Origin: Spirochaetaceae bacterium | Lineage (GTDB): Bacteria > Spirochaetota > Spirochaetia > DSM-27196 > PWMO01 | Assembly (NCBI GenBank): GCA_003558175.1 | Contig: PWMO01000124.1 | Location: 1-6,274, forward strand | Direction: 5' to 3' | Length of the DNA: 6,274 nt | Shown: one piece after another, positions 1 to 4,745 of the stretch | How the letters are laid out: every line of letters starts with the position of its first letter | Numbering within the stretch: position 1 is the first letter of the stretch | The notes under the pieces: generated by a model | Databases searched by the model: none | Told to the model about the DNA's origin: nothing | Seen by the model: only the letters and a program-made list of their open reading frames with translations | Program-made: the position numbers and the translations under genes

Positions 1-656
1 CCGCCATCGGGCAGGTCCTCAGCGAGAAGCGCACCATCCTCGGCCGCCTGCGCCGCATCGGCGAGCGCAAGATCCCCGGCCTCAAGATTCGCACCCACGG
101 CGACCTGCACCTCGGGCAGACGCTGTTTACCGGTAAAGACTTTTTCATCATCGATTTCGAAGGTGAGCCCGCACGCACCATGACCGAGCGCCGACTCAAG
201 CACTCGGCTCTGCGCGACGTGGCCGGAATGATCCGCTCGTTTCACTATGCCGCGCACGGCGCCATCCTGCTGCGCGCCATCAAGCACGGCGCCGACGTCG
301 ATTACCTCACAACCTGGGCCGACCTCTGGTACACCTACGTCGCCGGCGTCTACCTCGACGCCTACCGCCGCGCCGCCGCCAAACCCGTGTCCTCCGCCGC
401 ACCCCAAGACGCAGCCGCACACACCGCAACCGCGCCGCGGCAGACCGCCGCACGCCGGCCCACGAGCAAGACCGCACGTCGTGCCACCGAATCGGCCGCA
501 CGCTTCCTGCCGAGCGAGACTTCGGACTTCGCGGTTCTGCTTGAGACGTTCCTGCTGGAAAAATGCGTCTACGAGATCGGCTACGAGCTGAACAATCGAC
601 CCGACTGGCTCATGGTCCCGGTTCGCGGAATCGAGACCATCCTGACCGCCACCTGA
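1..656 (+). CDS. Maltokinase domain, 3' part (probable TreS-Mak/Pep2 fusion), 5' truncated
   Basis: The last 217 codons of a gene that begins before the window. Reading from base 3, the protein has the phosphotransferase catalytic motif HGDLHLGQ at partial residues 34-41 and the metal-binding IIDFEGEP at 52-59. Next come RLKHSALRDVAGMIRSFHYAA and the C-terminal LLEKCVYEIGYELNNRPDW. These are hallmarks of maltokinase, which phosphorylates maltose with ATP to maltose 1-phosphate, the donor precursor for GlgE alpha-glucan synthesis in the cytoplasm. In many bacteria this domain is fused behind trehalose synthase (TreS), which supplies the maltose. The fusion partner would lie upstream and cannot be seen. 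Between partial residues about 124 and 167 there is an Ala/Thr/Pro/Arg-rich low-complexity stretch where family members, as I recall them, have a short loop. The catalytic motifs are intact and the C-terminus ends as usual for the family, so the enzyme is probably functional. Confidence 0.9.
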   Translation, partial: AIGQVLSEKRTILGRLRRIGERKIPGLKIRTHGDLHLGQTLFTGKDFFIIDFEGEPARTMTERRLKHSALRDVAGMIRSFHYAAHGAILLRAIKHGADVDYLTTWADLWYTYVAGVYLDAYRRAAAKPVSSAAPQDAAAHTATAPRQTAARRPTSKTARRATESAARFLPSETSDFAVLLETFLLEKCVYEIGYELNNRPDWLMVPVRGIETILTAT

Positions 657-693
657 GCCGGCCAAGGCCGTCCGACGCCGCAGCGACCGGCTC
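655..693 (+). other. GC-rich inverted repeat after the maltokinase stop
   Basis: GAGCCGG at 655-661 pairs perfectly with CCGGCTC at 687-693 around a 25-nt GC-rich loop, starting inside the maltokinase stop codon. No T-run follows, so it is not a classical intrinsic terminator. It may be a weak RNA structure at the 3' end of the message, or chance in GC-rich DNA. Confidence 0.25.
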
Positions 694-699
694 CGCGAT

Positions 700-2169
700 A
701 TGCGTACCGCCCGAACCTTCCAGCCAGCCTTGTGGTCCCTCCGGCCATTTTCATTGAAATCTGCAAGCACTGCGAGCAGATTTCAAGCGAAAAGGCTAGG
801 TGCAACAATCCCGCCTCGCTTCTCACCCTCAGCACGCCGCCCCTTCCGGCACCGGCCCCGGCGCCGCGCTCTCGCGTTCGTCATATTGTTGCTGGCTTCG
901 CTCCCGGCACCGGTCCCCGCAGCTGCCGGCCCCACCGCCGCCGCAGCCTCCACCGGCCCCACCGCCGCCGCGGCGGGCGCGCACTCGCCAATCGTCACCG
1001 GCATCGCAATCGAGGGGTTGACTCGCACCCGCCCGTCCACCGTCGAACGTATCCTCGACGTTGAGCTGCCGGCGCCGGCCACCGAACTCGATCTCGAGAC
1101 CCTGCGACAGCGCCTGTTGCGCAGCGGACTCTTTGTAGACGACCTGCGCATCCAACTGGTTCCAGCCGACACTGCGACCGGTGAGCTCACATTGCTGGTG
1201 CAGCTGGAAGAGCGCTGGACCCTCATTCCGCTACCAATTGCCGCCTACGGAAGCGACGGCTGGGTGGGCGGCGCCGCAGTTGTGGAATCCAACCTCCGCG
1301 GGAGCGGAACCTTCCTCATCGCAGCGGCAATGCTGCAAGGTGACGGTGCTTCAATCGATGAATGGCGTACCGCCCTCGGGGTTTCCGGTGGCGTGCTCCA
1401 GCGCGGCAGACTGCAACCCGGTCTGTTTCTGTCTGCCGGAGTAGGGGAGGTGGTCTTGGTGAGTGCCGACGGGAGCGAGTATCGCCGCTTCCGCCGCGCC
1501 ACGGTTTCCGCGAGGGCAAACCTGGACTACCGGCTCAGTGATTCCGTAACCATGGGGGCTGCGGGCGCCGTTTCCGTGACCGAGGTCGATTCCGACTGGA
1601 GCCAATCACAGCGCCCGCCGCAGTCTACCGCGTTCTATCTGCAGGACGTTTCGCTGACAGCTGAGCGCCGCAGCCGGGTGGGGCACTTCGAGGCAGGCCC
1701 GTTCGCCCAAGCCCACTACCGTCAGGGGCTCCCGCTTGACGGCGGGAAGCCCTTCGGAACCGCCTCTGCCAATGTTGAATACAGCGCCCCACTGTCCGTC
1801 ACTCACAAGTTGCTCATTGGTGCTCGAGCCACGCTCGGTAATGCTCCGGCAACCGAGCTTCCCGCTCTATCCGGGGCGGGCTTCCGCACTCTGCCTGCTC
1901 GCGGTACGCGAGCGCGACGAGCCGTGGCGGCGATTGTGGAGCTTGAGCCCGCATTACTGCGTTCACGATGGGTAACGGTCACGGCGCCGCTGTTCTTCGA
2001 GGGCGGTGTCTACACCCCCGATGACAGTCTCGAACGGTTCTACGGTCCGGGTAGCGGCCTGCGGCTCTACCTGGCCCGGGTCGCGGTCCCGGCAGTGGGT
2101 TTCACCGTCGGGTACAATATCGAAACCGGCGAGCCAACCGCCGGAGTCACCCTGGGAATGAGGCTGTAA
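700..2169 (+). CDS. Single-POTRA outer-membrane beta-barrel protein, Omp85/BamA-like
   Basis: A 489-residue reading frame for an exported outer-membrane protein. Numbered from the ATG at 700, an Arg-rich n-region (45-56) and hydrophobic core ALAFVILLLASLPA (57-70) form a signal peptide, probably cleaved near AAAG (74-77). An Ala/Pro/Thr linker (78-95) follows, then one POTRA-like module (97-173: IVTGIAIEGLTRTRPSTVERIL, a helix LETLRQRLLRSGLF, then LTLLVQLEERW). From about 180 to the end are alternating amphipathic beta strands. The segment GFRTLPARG...AAIVELEPALL (394-420) followed by LFFEGGVY (431-438) resembles the late strands of Omp85 barrels, where VRGF/Y and an 'ElR.pl' strand occur. 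The family inserts or exports proteins or lipids at the outer membrane; BamA and TamA have five and three POTRAs, so this is a minimal form. The last residue is Leu rather than the usual aromatic. The start is uncertain: no good ribosome site precedes 700, TTG at 730 or 754 is possible, and at least 44 residues precede the n-region. Function beyond barrel/POTRA architecture is unknown. Confidence 0.8.
   Translation: MRTARTFQPALWSLRPFSLKSASTASRFQAKRLGATIPPRFSPSARRPFRHRPRRRALAFVILLLASLPAPVPAAAGPTAAAASTGPTAAAAGAHSPIVTGIAIEGLTRTRPSTVERILDVELPAPATELDLETLRQRLLRSGLFVDDLRIQLVPADTATGELTLLVQLEERWTLIPLPIAAYGSDGWVGGAAVVESNLRGSGTFLIAAAMLQGDGASIDEWRTALGVSGGVLQRGRLQPGLFLSAGVGEVVLVSADGSEYRRFRRATVSARANLDYRLSDSVTMGAAGAVSVTEVDSDWSQSQRPPQSTAFYLQDVSLTAERRSRVGHFEAGPFAQAHYRQGLPLDGGKPFGTASANVEYSAPLSVTHKLLIGARATLGNAPATELPALSGAGFRTLPARGTRARRAVAAIVELEPALLRSRWVTVTAPLFFEGGVYTPDDSLERFYGPGSGLRLYLARVAVPAVGFTVGYNIETGEPTAGVTLGMRL
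754..786. promoter_or_regulatory. Perfect 11-bp inverted repeat at the 5' end of the barrel gene
   Basis: TTGAAATCTGC (754-764) and its exact reverse complement GCAGATTTCAA (776-786) flank an 11-nt spacer. The arms are AT-richer than the surroundings. No T-run follows on either strand, so a regulator-binding site or RNA hairpin fits better than an intrinsic terminator. The left arm also begins with TTGAAA, a possible -35 hexamer, but the -10 match at about 777-782 (CAGATT) is poor. Confidence 0.4.
926..979 (+). repeat. 27-bp tandem duplication in the post-signal linker
   Basis: A 19-base identical block (926-944 and 953-971) recurs with a 27-bp period. It encodes GPTAAAAST followed by GPTAAAAGA in the Ala-rich linker between the signal peptide and the POTRA domain of the barrel protein. 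It is probably length-variable and structurally neutral. Confidence 0.6.
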
Positions 2170-2220
2170 TCAGGCTGTAGCGACCGGCTCGACCCATCGC
2201 GTCCCCGCTTACCCCCATGC

Positions 2221-2712
2221 CTACCCCACAAAGTTGCTGAGAATCCCGCTCAGCGCAAGCAACGCAAGAATTACCGAGATTGCCGTGAACCAACGCGAAG
2301 AGTATCGGTGCATCTCCCTGAATCGCTCATCTACTTGCTCGAAGCGCGCATTCATATCGACCCGCATGTCTTCGAAACGCTTATCCACCTGCTCAAAGCG
2401 GGTATTCATGTCGGCCCGCATGTCTTCGAAACGCTTATCCACCTGCTCGAAGCGCGCATTCATGTCGACCCGCATGTCTTCGAAACGTCTGTCGACCTGC
2501 TCAAACCGCTTGTCGACCTGGTCGAAGCGCTTCTCCATCAGGCTGAAGCCGTGCTGAATCAGCTCGCGCTGTGCTTTCAGCTCTTCTTCAATCCGTACGC
2601 TGCGCTCCAGCAGCGCCGTTTCGCGCTCGGTTGTCACGTCTCGCAGCCAGCTGCTGAGGTTGCTGCGCACGTAGCGTCCGACGCTTTCCAGTGTCTCTTG
2701 CGAAAGTTCCAT
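2221..2712 (-). CDS. Bdr-like repeat coiled-coil protein with C-terminal membrane anchor
   Basis: A 163-residue protein read from the ATG at 2712, which has GGAG six bases upstream. An in-frame ATG at 2724 (preceded by AAGGGGG, ten bases away) is nearly as good and adds MEST. The N-terminal third (MELSQETLESVGRYVRSNLS...) is helical and charged. From about residue 62 to 131 there is a continuous coiled coil of RF(D/E)QVDKRFE motifs, including three 18-residue units RFEQVD(R/K)RFEDMR(V/A)DMN(A/T) and a partial fourth. Each unit is a heptad plus a hendecad. The C-terminus is a single transmembrane helix (WFTAISVILALLALSGILSNF, about 141-161) with two residues after it, so this is a tail-anchored inner-membrane protein with the rod probably cytoplasmic. 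Borrelia Bdr proteins share this plan of short repeats plus a C-terminal hydrophobic anchor, but many unrelated bacterial families do too. No enzymatic motif is visible and the function is unknown. It lies downstream of the racemase gene on the same strand, about 255 bp away. Confidence 0.8.
   Translation of the reverse strand: MELSQETLESVGRYVRSNLSSWLRDVTTERETALLERSVRIEEELKAQRELIQHGFSLMEKRFDQVDKRFEQVDRRFEDMRVDMNARFEQVDKRFEDMRADMNTRFEQVDKRFEDMRVDMNARFEQVDERFREMHRYSSRWFTAISVILALLALSGILSNFVG
2320..2508 (-). repeat. 54-bp tandem repeats within the coiled-coil gene
   Basis: Three full 54-bp units (2508-2455, 2454-2401, 2400-2347) and a partial fourth (to about 2320) encode the 18-residue coiled-coil repeat. 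Units two and three are almost identical at DNA level, sharing long blocks such as CATGTCTTCGAAACGCTTAT on the + strand. This points to recent duplication or homogenisation by recombination. Confidence 0.85.
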
Positions 2713-2811
2713 AGTGCTCTCCATCTCTGCGGTTCCCCCTTCCCGCTGCGTTTGCGCACCGACCGGCAACGGCTACAACAACGGTTACAGAAGGTATTAC
2801 TCACAGAAATG

Positions 2812-2836
2812 TTCTGCTGATTGAAGAATAGCAGAA
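2812..2836. promoter_or_regulatory. 7-bp inverted repeat in an AT-rich stretch upstream of the coiled-coil gene
   Basis: TTCTGCT (2812-2818) and AGCAGAA (2830-2836) flank an 11-nt spacer. On the minus strand the spacer contains TATTCT (2830-2825), a fair -10 hexamer, but no convincing -35 lies 16-18 bp further up. This is the most AT-rich part of the gap, so a promoter with an overlapping operator for the coiled-coil gene is plausible but unproven. Confidence 0.3.
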
Positions 2837-2888
2837 AATTCCGCCTGAAGCGAGTTAAATCTGCAGTCAACAGCAGCGATCGCGCGCC

Positions 2889-2933
2889 CAACTCGCCCAA
2901 CTCGCCCAACTCGGCCAACTCGGCCAACTCGGC
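2889..2933. repeat. 9-bp tandem repeat, five copies
   Basis: CAACTCGCC twice (2889-2906), then CAACTCGGC three times (2907-2933), arranged head to tail in the gap between the racemase and coiled-coil genes. The period is a multiple of three, but no supported gene covers it. It is a likely slippage-prone minisatellite. Confidence 0.85.
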
Positions 2934-2951
2934 CGACTGCAGACTCGGCCG
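2930..2951 (-). terminator. GC-rich stem-loop just downstream of the racemase stop
   Basis: CGGCCGA (2930-2936) pairs with TCGGCCG (2945-2951) around an 8-nt loop, about 17 bp past the racemase stop codon on the minus strand. The stem is strong but no U-run follows, so termination here would be non-canonical. It overlaps the end of the 9-bp repeat array and may be a by-product of that repeat. Confidence 0.25.
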
Positions 2952-2967
2952 CGCGGAACACAACCGC

Positions 2968-3807
2968 TCAGTCGGCGACCCGAGACTCCGGTTCTTCCGG
3001 CAACTCAACCGTGCCTTCGGCAACTTTGTCCACCGCGCCCTTCAGCACGGCGCGCCGTATCCGGCCTTCCGAGATGTCGACGTCGACAACCAGTTCTCCC
3101 CCAGGCTGGTGGATGCAGAGATCGTCTATCGATCCGCCCTCGGTGAGTGCCAGCCGACACGCCAGCGCTAGGCTTCCCGACCCGCAGCTGCTCTCCCAGA
3201 TCGGCTCGCCGTCACCAACCACCACCAGCGGCGTGAGTCGGTTTGCGCGCGGATCCCAGAACATGACCCCACGCGCTTCCACATCCGGCGAGAACGCTCC
3301 CGTCTTTACCAGCCGACGGTAGCTCGCAAGCGACGCATCGACACCTTCCACCACGAGATGCTCGATGCCGCTCATCACCACGCGAACGTATTCGGCCTCG
3401 ACCTCCATCCGAAGCGGTACCGGCACGCTGATCTCCGTCCACCAGCGCGCTCTGCCCAGCGACCTCACCCGCGCCTCAAGCAGCTCCGTGCTTCCGGACA
3501 CCTCCAGCTTCAACGACCACCGGTCACCGGTCCCGGTCCCGGTCCGCTTGCTGACCGCGGGTGCACCTCGCTCGACCAGCAGCGCCGCCAGTGCCCGCGA
3601 CGCATTGCCGCAGAACTCGCCACCCATCATCTGCAGCCGGGCGGCCGCCCGAGAGTCCTCTGCCTGCTCGACGTATCCCACCTGCTCTACCGCGAGAAAC
3701 GTCGGACCCATCAACAGCCGCGCCAGTTCCATATGCTGCTCCCGCGGCACCACATCGGTTACCAGCAGCGTTGTGTTCCCGGCCGGATTCATTTTGACGA
3801 AATTCAC
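2968..3807 (-). CDS. DapF-fold amino-acid racemase, CntK-like (probable histidine racemase)
   Basis: A 279-residue protein if started at the GTG at 3807, which gives MNFVKMNPAGN, matching the DapF N-terminus MQFSKMHGLGN. No strong ribosome site is seen; longer starts (GTG 3846, TTG 3843 or 3882) cannot be excluded. Diaminopimelate-epimerase-fold enzymes invert an alpha-carbon using two cysteines as acid/base without a cofactor. Both are present: C66 in GGEFCGNASRA and C208 in WESSCGSGS. The details fit CntK, which makes D-histidine for the metallophore staphylopine, better than true DapF: NPAGNTTLLV at the N-terminus, EQVGYVE (residues about 41-47), GEFCGNA and the late IHQPGGELVV. These were compared from memory. 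The substrate could be L-histidine or another amino acid. No CntL/CntM-like aminobutanoyltransferase or opine dehydrogenase is in the window. It is transcribed divergently from the TetR/ABC operon. A small CCGGTC microsatellite encodes a GTGTG loop at residues about 89-93. Confidence 0.85.
   Translation of the reverse strand: MNFVKMNPAGNTTLLVTDVVPREQHMELARLLMGPTFLAVEQVGYVEQAEDSRAAARLQMMGGEFCGNASRALAALLVERGAPAVSKRTGTGTGDRWSLKLEVSGSTELLEARVRSLGRARWWTEISVPVPLRMEVEAEYVRVVMSGIEHLVVEGVDASLASYRRLVKTGAFSPDVEARGVMFWDPRANRLTPLVVVGDGEPIWESSCGSGSLALACRLALTEGGSIDDLCIHQPGGELVVDVDISEGRIRRAVLKGAVDKVAEGTVELPEEPESRVAD
3520..3546 (-). repeat. CCGGTC hexamer repeat inside the racemase gene
   Basis: Four copies of CCGGTC (3520-3525, 3527-3532, 3533-3538, 3539-3544), one spaced by a single base, encode the RTGTGTGDR loop of the racemase. 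Such a run is slippage-prone. The loop lies between the two catalytic cysteines in sequence, in a stretch that looks variable in the family. Confidence 0.6.
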
Positions 3808-3836
3808 GCGGCCAATCTGGAGTTTCGGTTTTTCAT
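3804..3836 (-). other. Possible 10-residue leader ORF overlapping the racemase start
   Basis: ATG at 3836 opens a mini-ORF, MKNRNSRLAA, whose TGA stop overlaps the proposed GTG start of the racemase in a GTGA tetranucleotide (3807-3804). GGGTG lies seven bases before the ATG. The arrangement would allow translational coupling and could explain the poor ribosome site of the GTG. It may be coincidence, and it fails if the racemase starts further upstream. Confidence 0.25.
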
Positions 3837-3892
3837 GTTCCAACACCCGGCAAGCATAATCCGCACCGCCCCGGACCTGCAAGCCACGTACC

Positions 3893-3965
3893 CGCCAGCG
3901 ATCGCCCCCACCACCGTCCCGGCCCGCGCCGCACAGGCCCCGCCGCCGCCCCCACCGCGCCGCTA
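3893..3965 (-). promoter_or_regulatory. G-rich stretch (minus strand) in the divergent intergenic region
   Basis: On the minus strand this stretch is strongly G-biased, with runs GGTGGGGGCGGCGGCGGGG (about 3953-3935) and a later GGTGGTGGGGG. If the racemase promoter lies near 3969-3974, the run would fall in its 5' leader RNA, where it could form a G-quadruplex or other stable structure. No gene is supported here. Confidence 0.25.
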
Positions 3966-3968
3966 CCG

Positions 3969-3974
3969 ATTCTA
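3969..3974 (-). promoter_or_regulatory. Candidate -10 box for the divergent racemase gene
   Basis: TAGAAT on the minus strand matches the sigma-70 -10 consensus at 5 of 6 positions and lies about 160 bp before the racemase start. No good -35 is seen at normal spacing; the region there is the AT-rich ATGACTATAT stretch. It sits next to the -35 of the opposite promoter, so one bound regulator could block both. Confidence 0.25.
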
Positions 3975-3975
3975 C

Positions 3976-4005
3976 TTGACTGTTTGCCCAATATAGTCAT
4001 ATAGT
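3976..4005 (+). promoter_or_regulatory. Sigma-70-like promoter of the TetR/ABC operon
   Basis: TTGACT (3976-3981) and TATAGT (4000-4005) are separated by 18 bp; each matches its consensus at five of six positions. Transcription would begin near 4012, leaving a leader of about 26 nt before the GTG start. This is the best promoter in the window. Confidence 0.7.
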
Positions 4006-4006
4006 A
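3977..4006. promoter_or_regulatory. Candidate TetR-family operator overlapping the promoter
   Basis: TGACT (3977-3981) and AGTCA (3995-3999) form an inverted repeat with a 13-bp spacer. ATATAGTC and ATATAGTA (3991-4006) form an adjacent direct repeat covering the -10 box. Regulators of this family usually bind palindromes of 15 bp or more that overlap their own promoters. The position is right but the symmetry is modest. Confidence 0.35.
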
Positions 4007-4026
4007 TCCTTCAGAGCAGCCGCAGC

Positions 4027-4033
4027 AAGGGGG
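4027..4033 (+). promoter_or_regulatory. Ribosome binding site that fixes the GTG start of the TetR gene
   Basis: AAGGGGG lies four bases before the GTG at 4038. It supports this GTG as the start even though it is not an ATG; the next in-frame ATG is inside the DNA-binding domain. Confidence 0.75.
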
Positions 4034-4037
4034 TAAC

Positions 4038-4745
4038 GTGCCGCGACGTTTCAGAGAGGATGAAGAGGAACGTATCCGGTGGGCGCTGATGGGCGCCGGC
4101 AGGGATATCATGGGACTCCGAGGCGCTCGCAAGACCTCCATCGACGAGCTGGTACGGAGCGCCGGCATCGCCAAGGGCAGTTTCTATCGCTTCTTCTCCA
4201 GCAAAGAGTCTCTCGCCCTGCAAATCATGGCCGAATGGGAACGCGAATTCCATCAGGAGATTGCGCGGCTGTTCGAGGAGACTTCGCCGCACGGCATCGG
4301 CCCGACCGCCGAGCTCTTGCGAACCGTCTTCCTCGAGCTCTTTCCTCGCAAGGTTATGGAGTCCGGTATTCAGGCGCTGATGGATCCTGAAGAGATAGCA
4401 TACCTGGCGCAGCGCGCCGACGCAGATCAGCGCCGGATGATGGACCTGCAGGACGTGCGGCTGTTCGAGCAGTTACGTCCGCTCTTTGTCAGCGCCGGGC
4501 TGCAAACGGCGCTGCCGGACCACCAGATCATCGCCGGCCTGCGGCTGCTGTTCGAGGCCGGGCTCAGGGCAATGCGCACCGTCGGCGAAACCGAGCTCAG
4601 GGCAATGCGCACCGTCGATGAGACCGAGCTCACCAGCGAGCATTTCCACGCCGCCTTCCTCACGTTGTTGCGCGGGTTCTTGAGCGAAGCGTTCCGCCCG
4701 GCACCCACAACGTCGGAGGCCGGTCAGGCAGGGAGCAGCCCATGA
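4038..4745 (+). CDS. TetR/AcrR-family transcriptional regulator
   Basis: A 235-residue cytoplasmic DNA-binding protein. The N-terminal three-helix domain is clear: helix 1 (about 8-25), then TSIDELVRSAGIAKGSFYRFFSSKESL (33-59), which is the helix-turn-helix with the typical GxxKGSFYxxFxSKE recognition helix. The C-terminal ligand and dimerisation domain (65-220) is mostly helical and not diagnostic. The first gene of a three-gene operon, it overlaps the ATPase gene by ATGA at 4742-4745. By analogy with TetR and its relatives, it probably represses its own operon until the pump's substrate binds. Residues 176-186 and 187-197 are a near-exact 11-residue duplication (LRAMRTVGETE and LRAMRTVDETE) caused by a 33-bp tandem repeat. 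This lengthens a predicted helix in the ligand or dimer region, so the protein could have altered response. The effector is unknown. Confidence 0.93.
   Translation: MPRRFREDEEERIRWALMGAGRDIMGLRGARKTSIDELVRSAGIAKGSFYRFFSSKESLALQIMAEWEREFHQEIARLFEETSPHGIGPTAELLRTVFLELFPRKVMESGIQALMDPEEIAYLAQRADADQRRMMDLQDVRLFEQLRPLFVSAGLQTALPDHQIIAGLRLLFEAGLRAMRTVGETELRAMRTVDETELTSEHFHAAFLTLLRGFLSEAFRPAPTTSEAGQAGSSP
4563..4628 (+). repeat. 33-bp tandem duplication in the TetR-family gene
   Basis: 4563-4595 and 4596-4628 agree at 30 of 33 bases, the three differences clustering near the end of the unit. The frame is kept, adding 11 residues. The high identity and in-frame length suggest a recent, tolerated duplication. 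Confidence 0.95.

Noticed and set aside
2161..2179. AGGCTGTA twice (2161-2168, 2172-2179) around the stop codon of the barrel gene.
   Set aside because: A short 8-base local duplication with no hairpin or T-run; no role can be argued.
682..2190. The 12-mer AGCGACCGGCTC at 682-693 and again at 2179-2190, flanking the barrel gene as possible attachment or target-site repeats.
   Set aside because: A 12-base match is expected about once by chance in a GC-rich window of this size, and there is no integrase, transposase or inverted terminal repeat.
2308..2820. A long open frame on the + strand opposite the coiled-coil gene.
   Set aside because: It is the antisense shadow of the repeat region. Its 'HVFETLIHLL' repeats come from the 54-bp units, and it lacks a ribosome site and family features.
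2865..2870. TTGACT on the minus strand as a -35 box for the coiled-coil gene.
   Set aside because: No -10-like hexamer lies 16-18 bp downstream; the nearest candidate, TATTCT, is 34 bp away.
2634..3023. A minus-strand open frame with AELAELGELGELG that runs across the gap and overlaps both the racemase and coiled-coil genes.
   Set aside because: It overlaps two better-supported genes in another frame, and its repeat is just the 9-bp minisatellite read in frame.
3358..3996. A long + strand open frame opposite the racemase gene.
   Set aside because: The racemase on the other strand has intact catalytic motifs; this frame has a Pro/Arg-rich composition typical of antisense shadows in GC-rich DNA.
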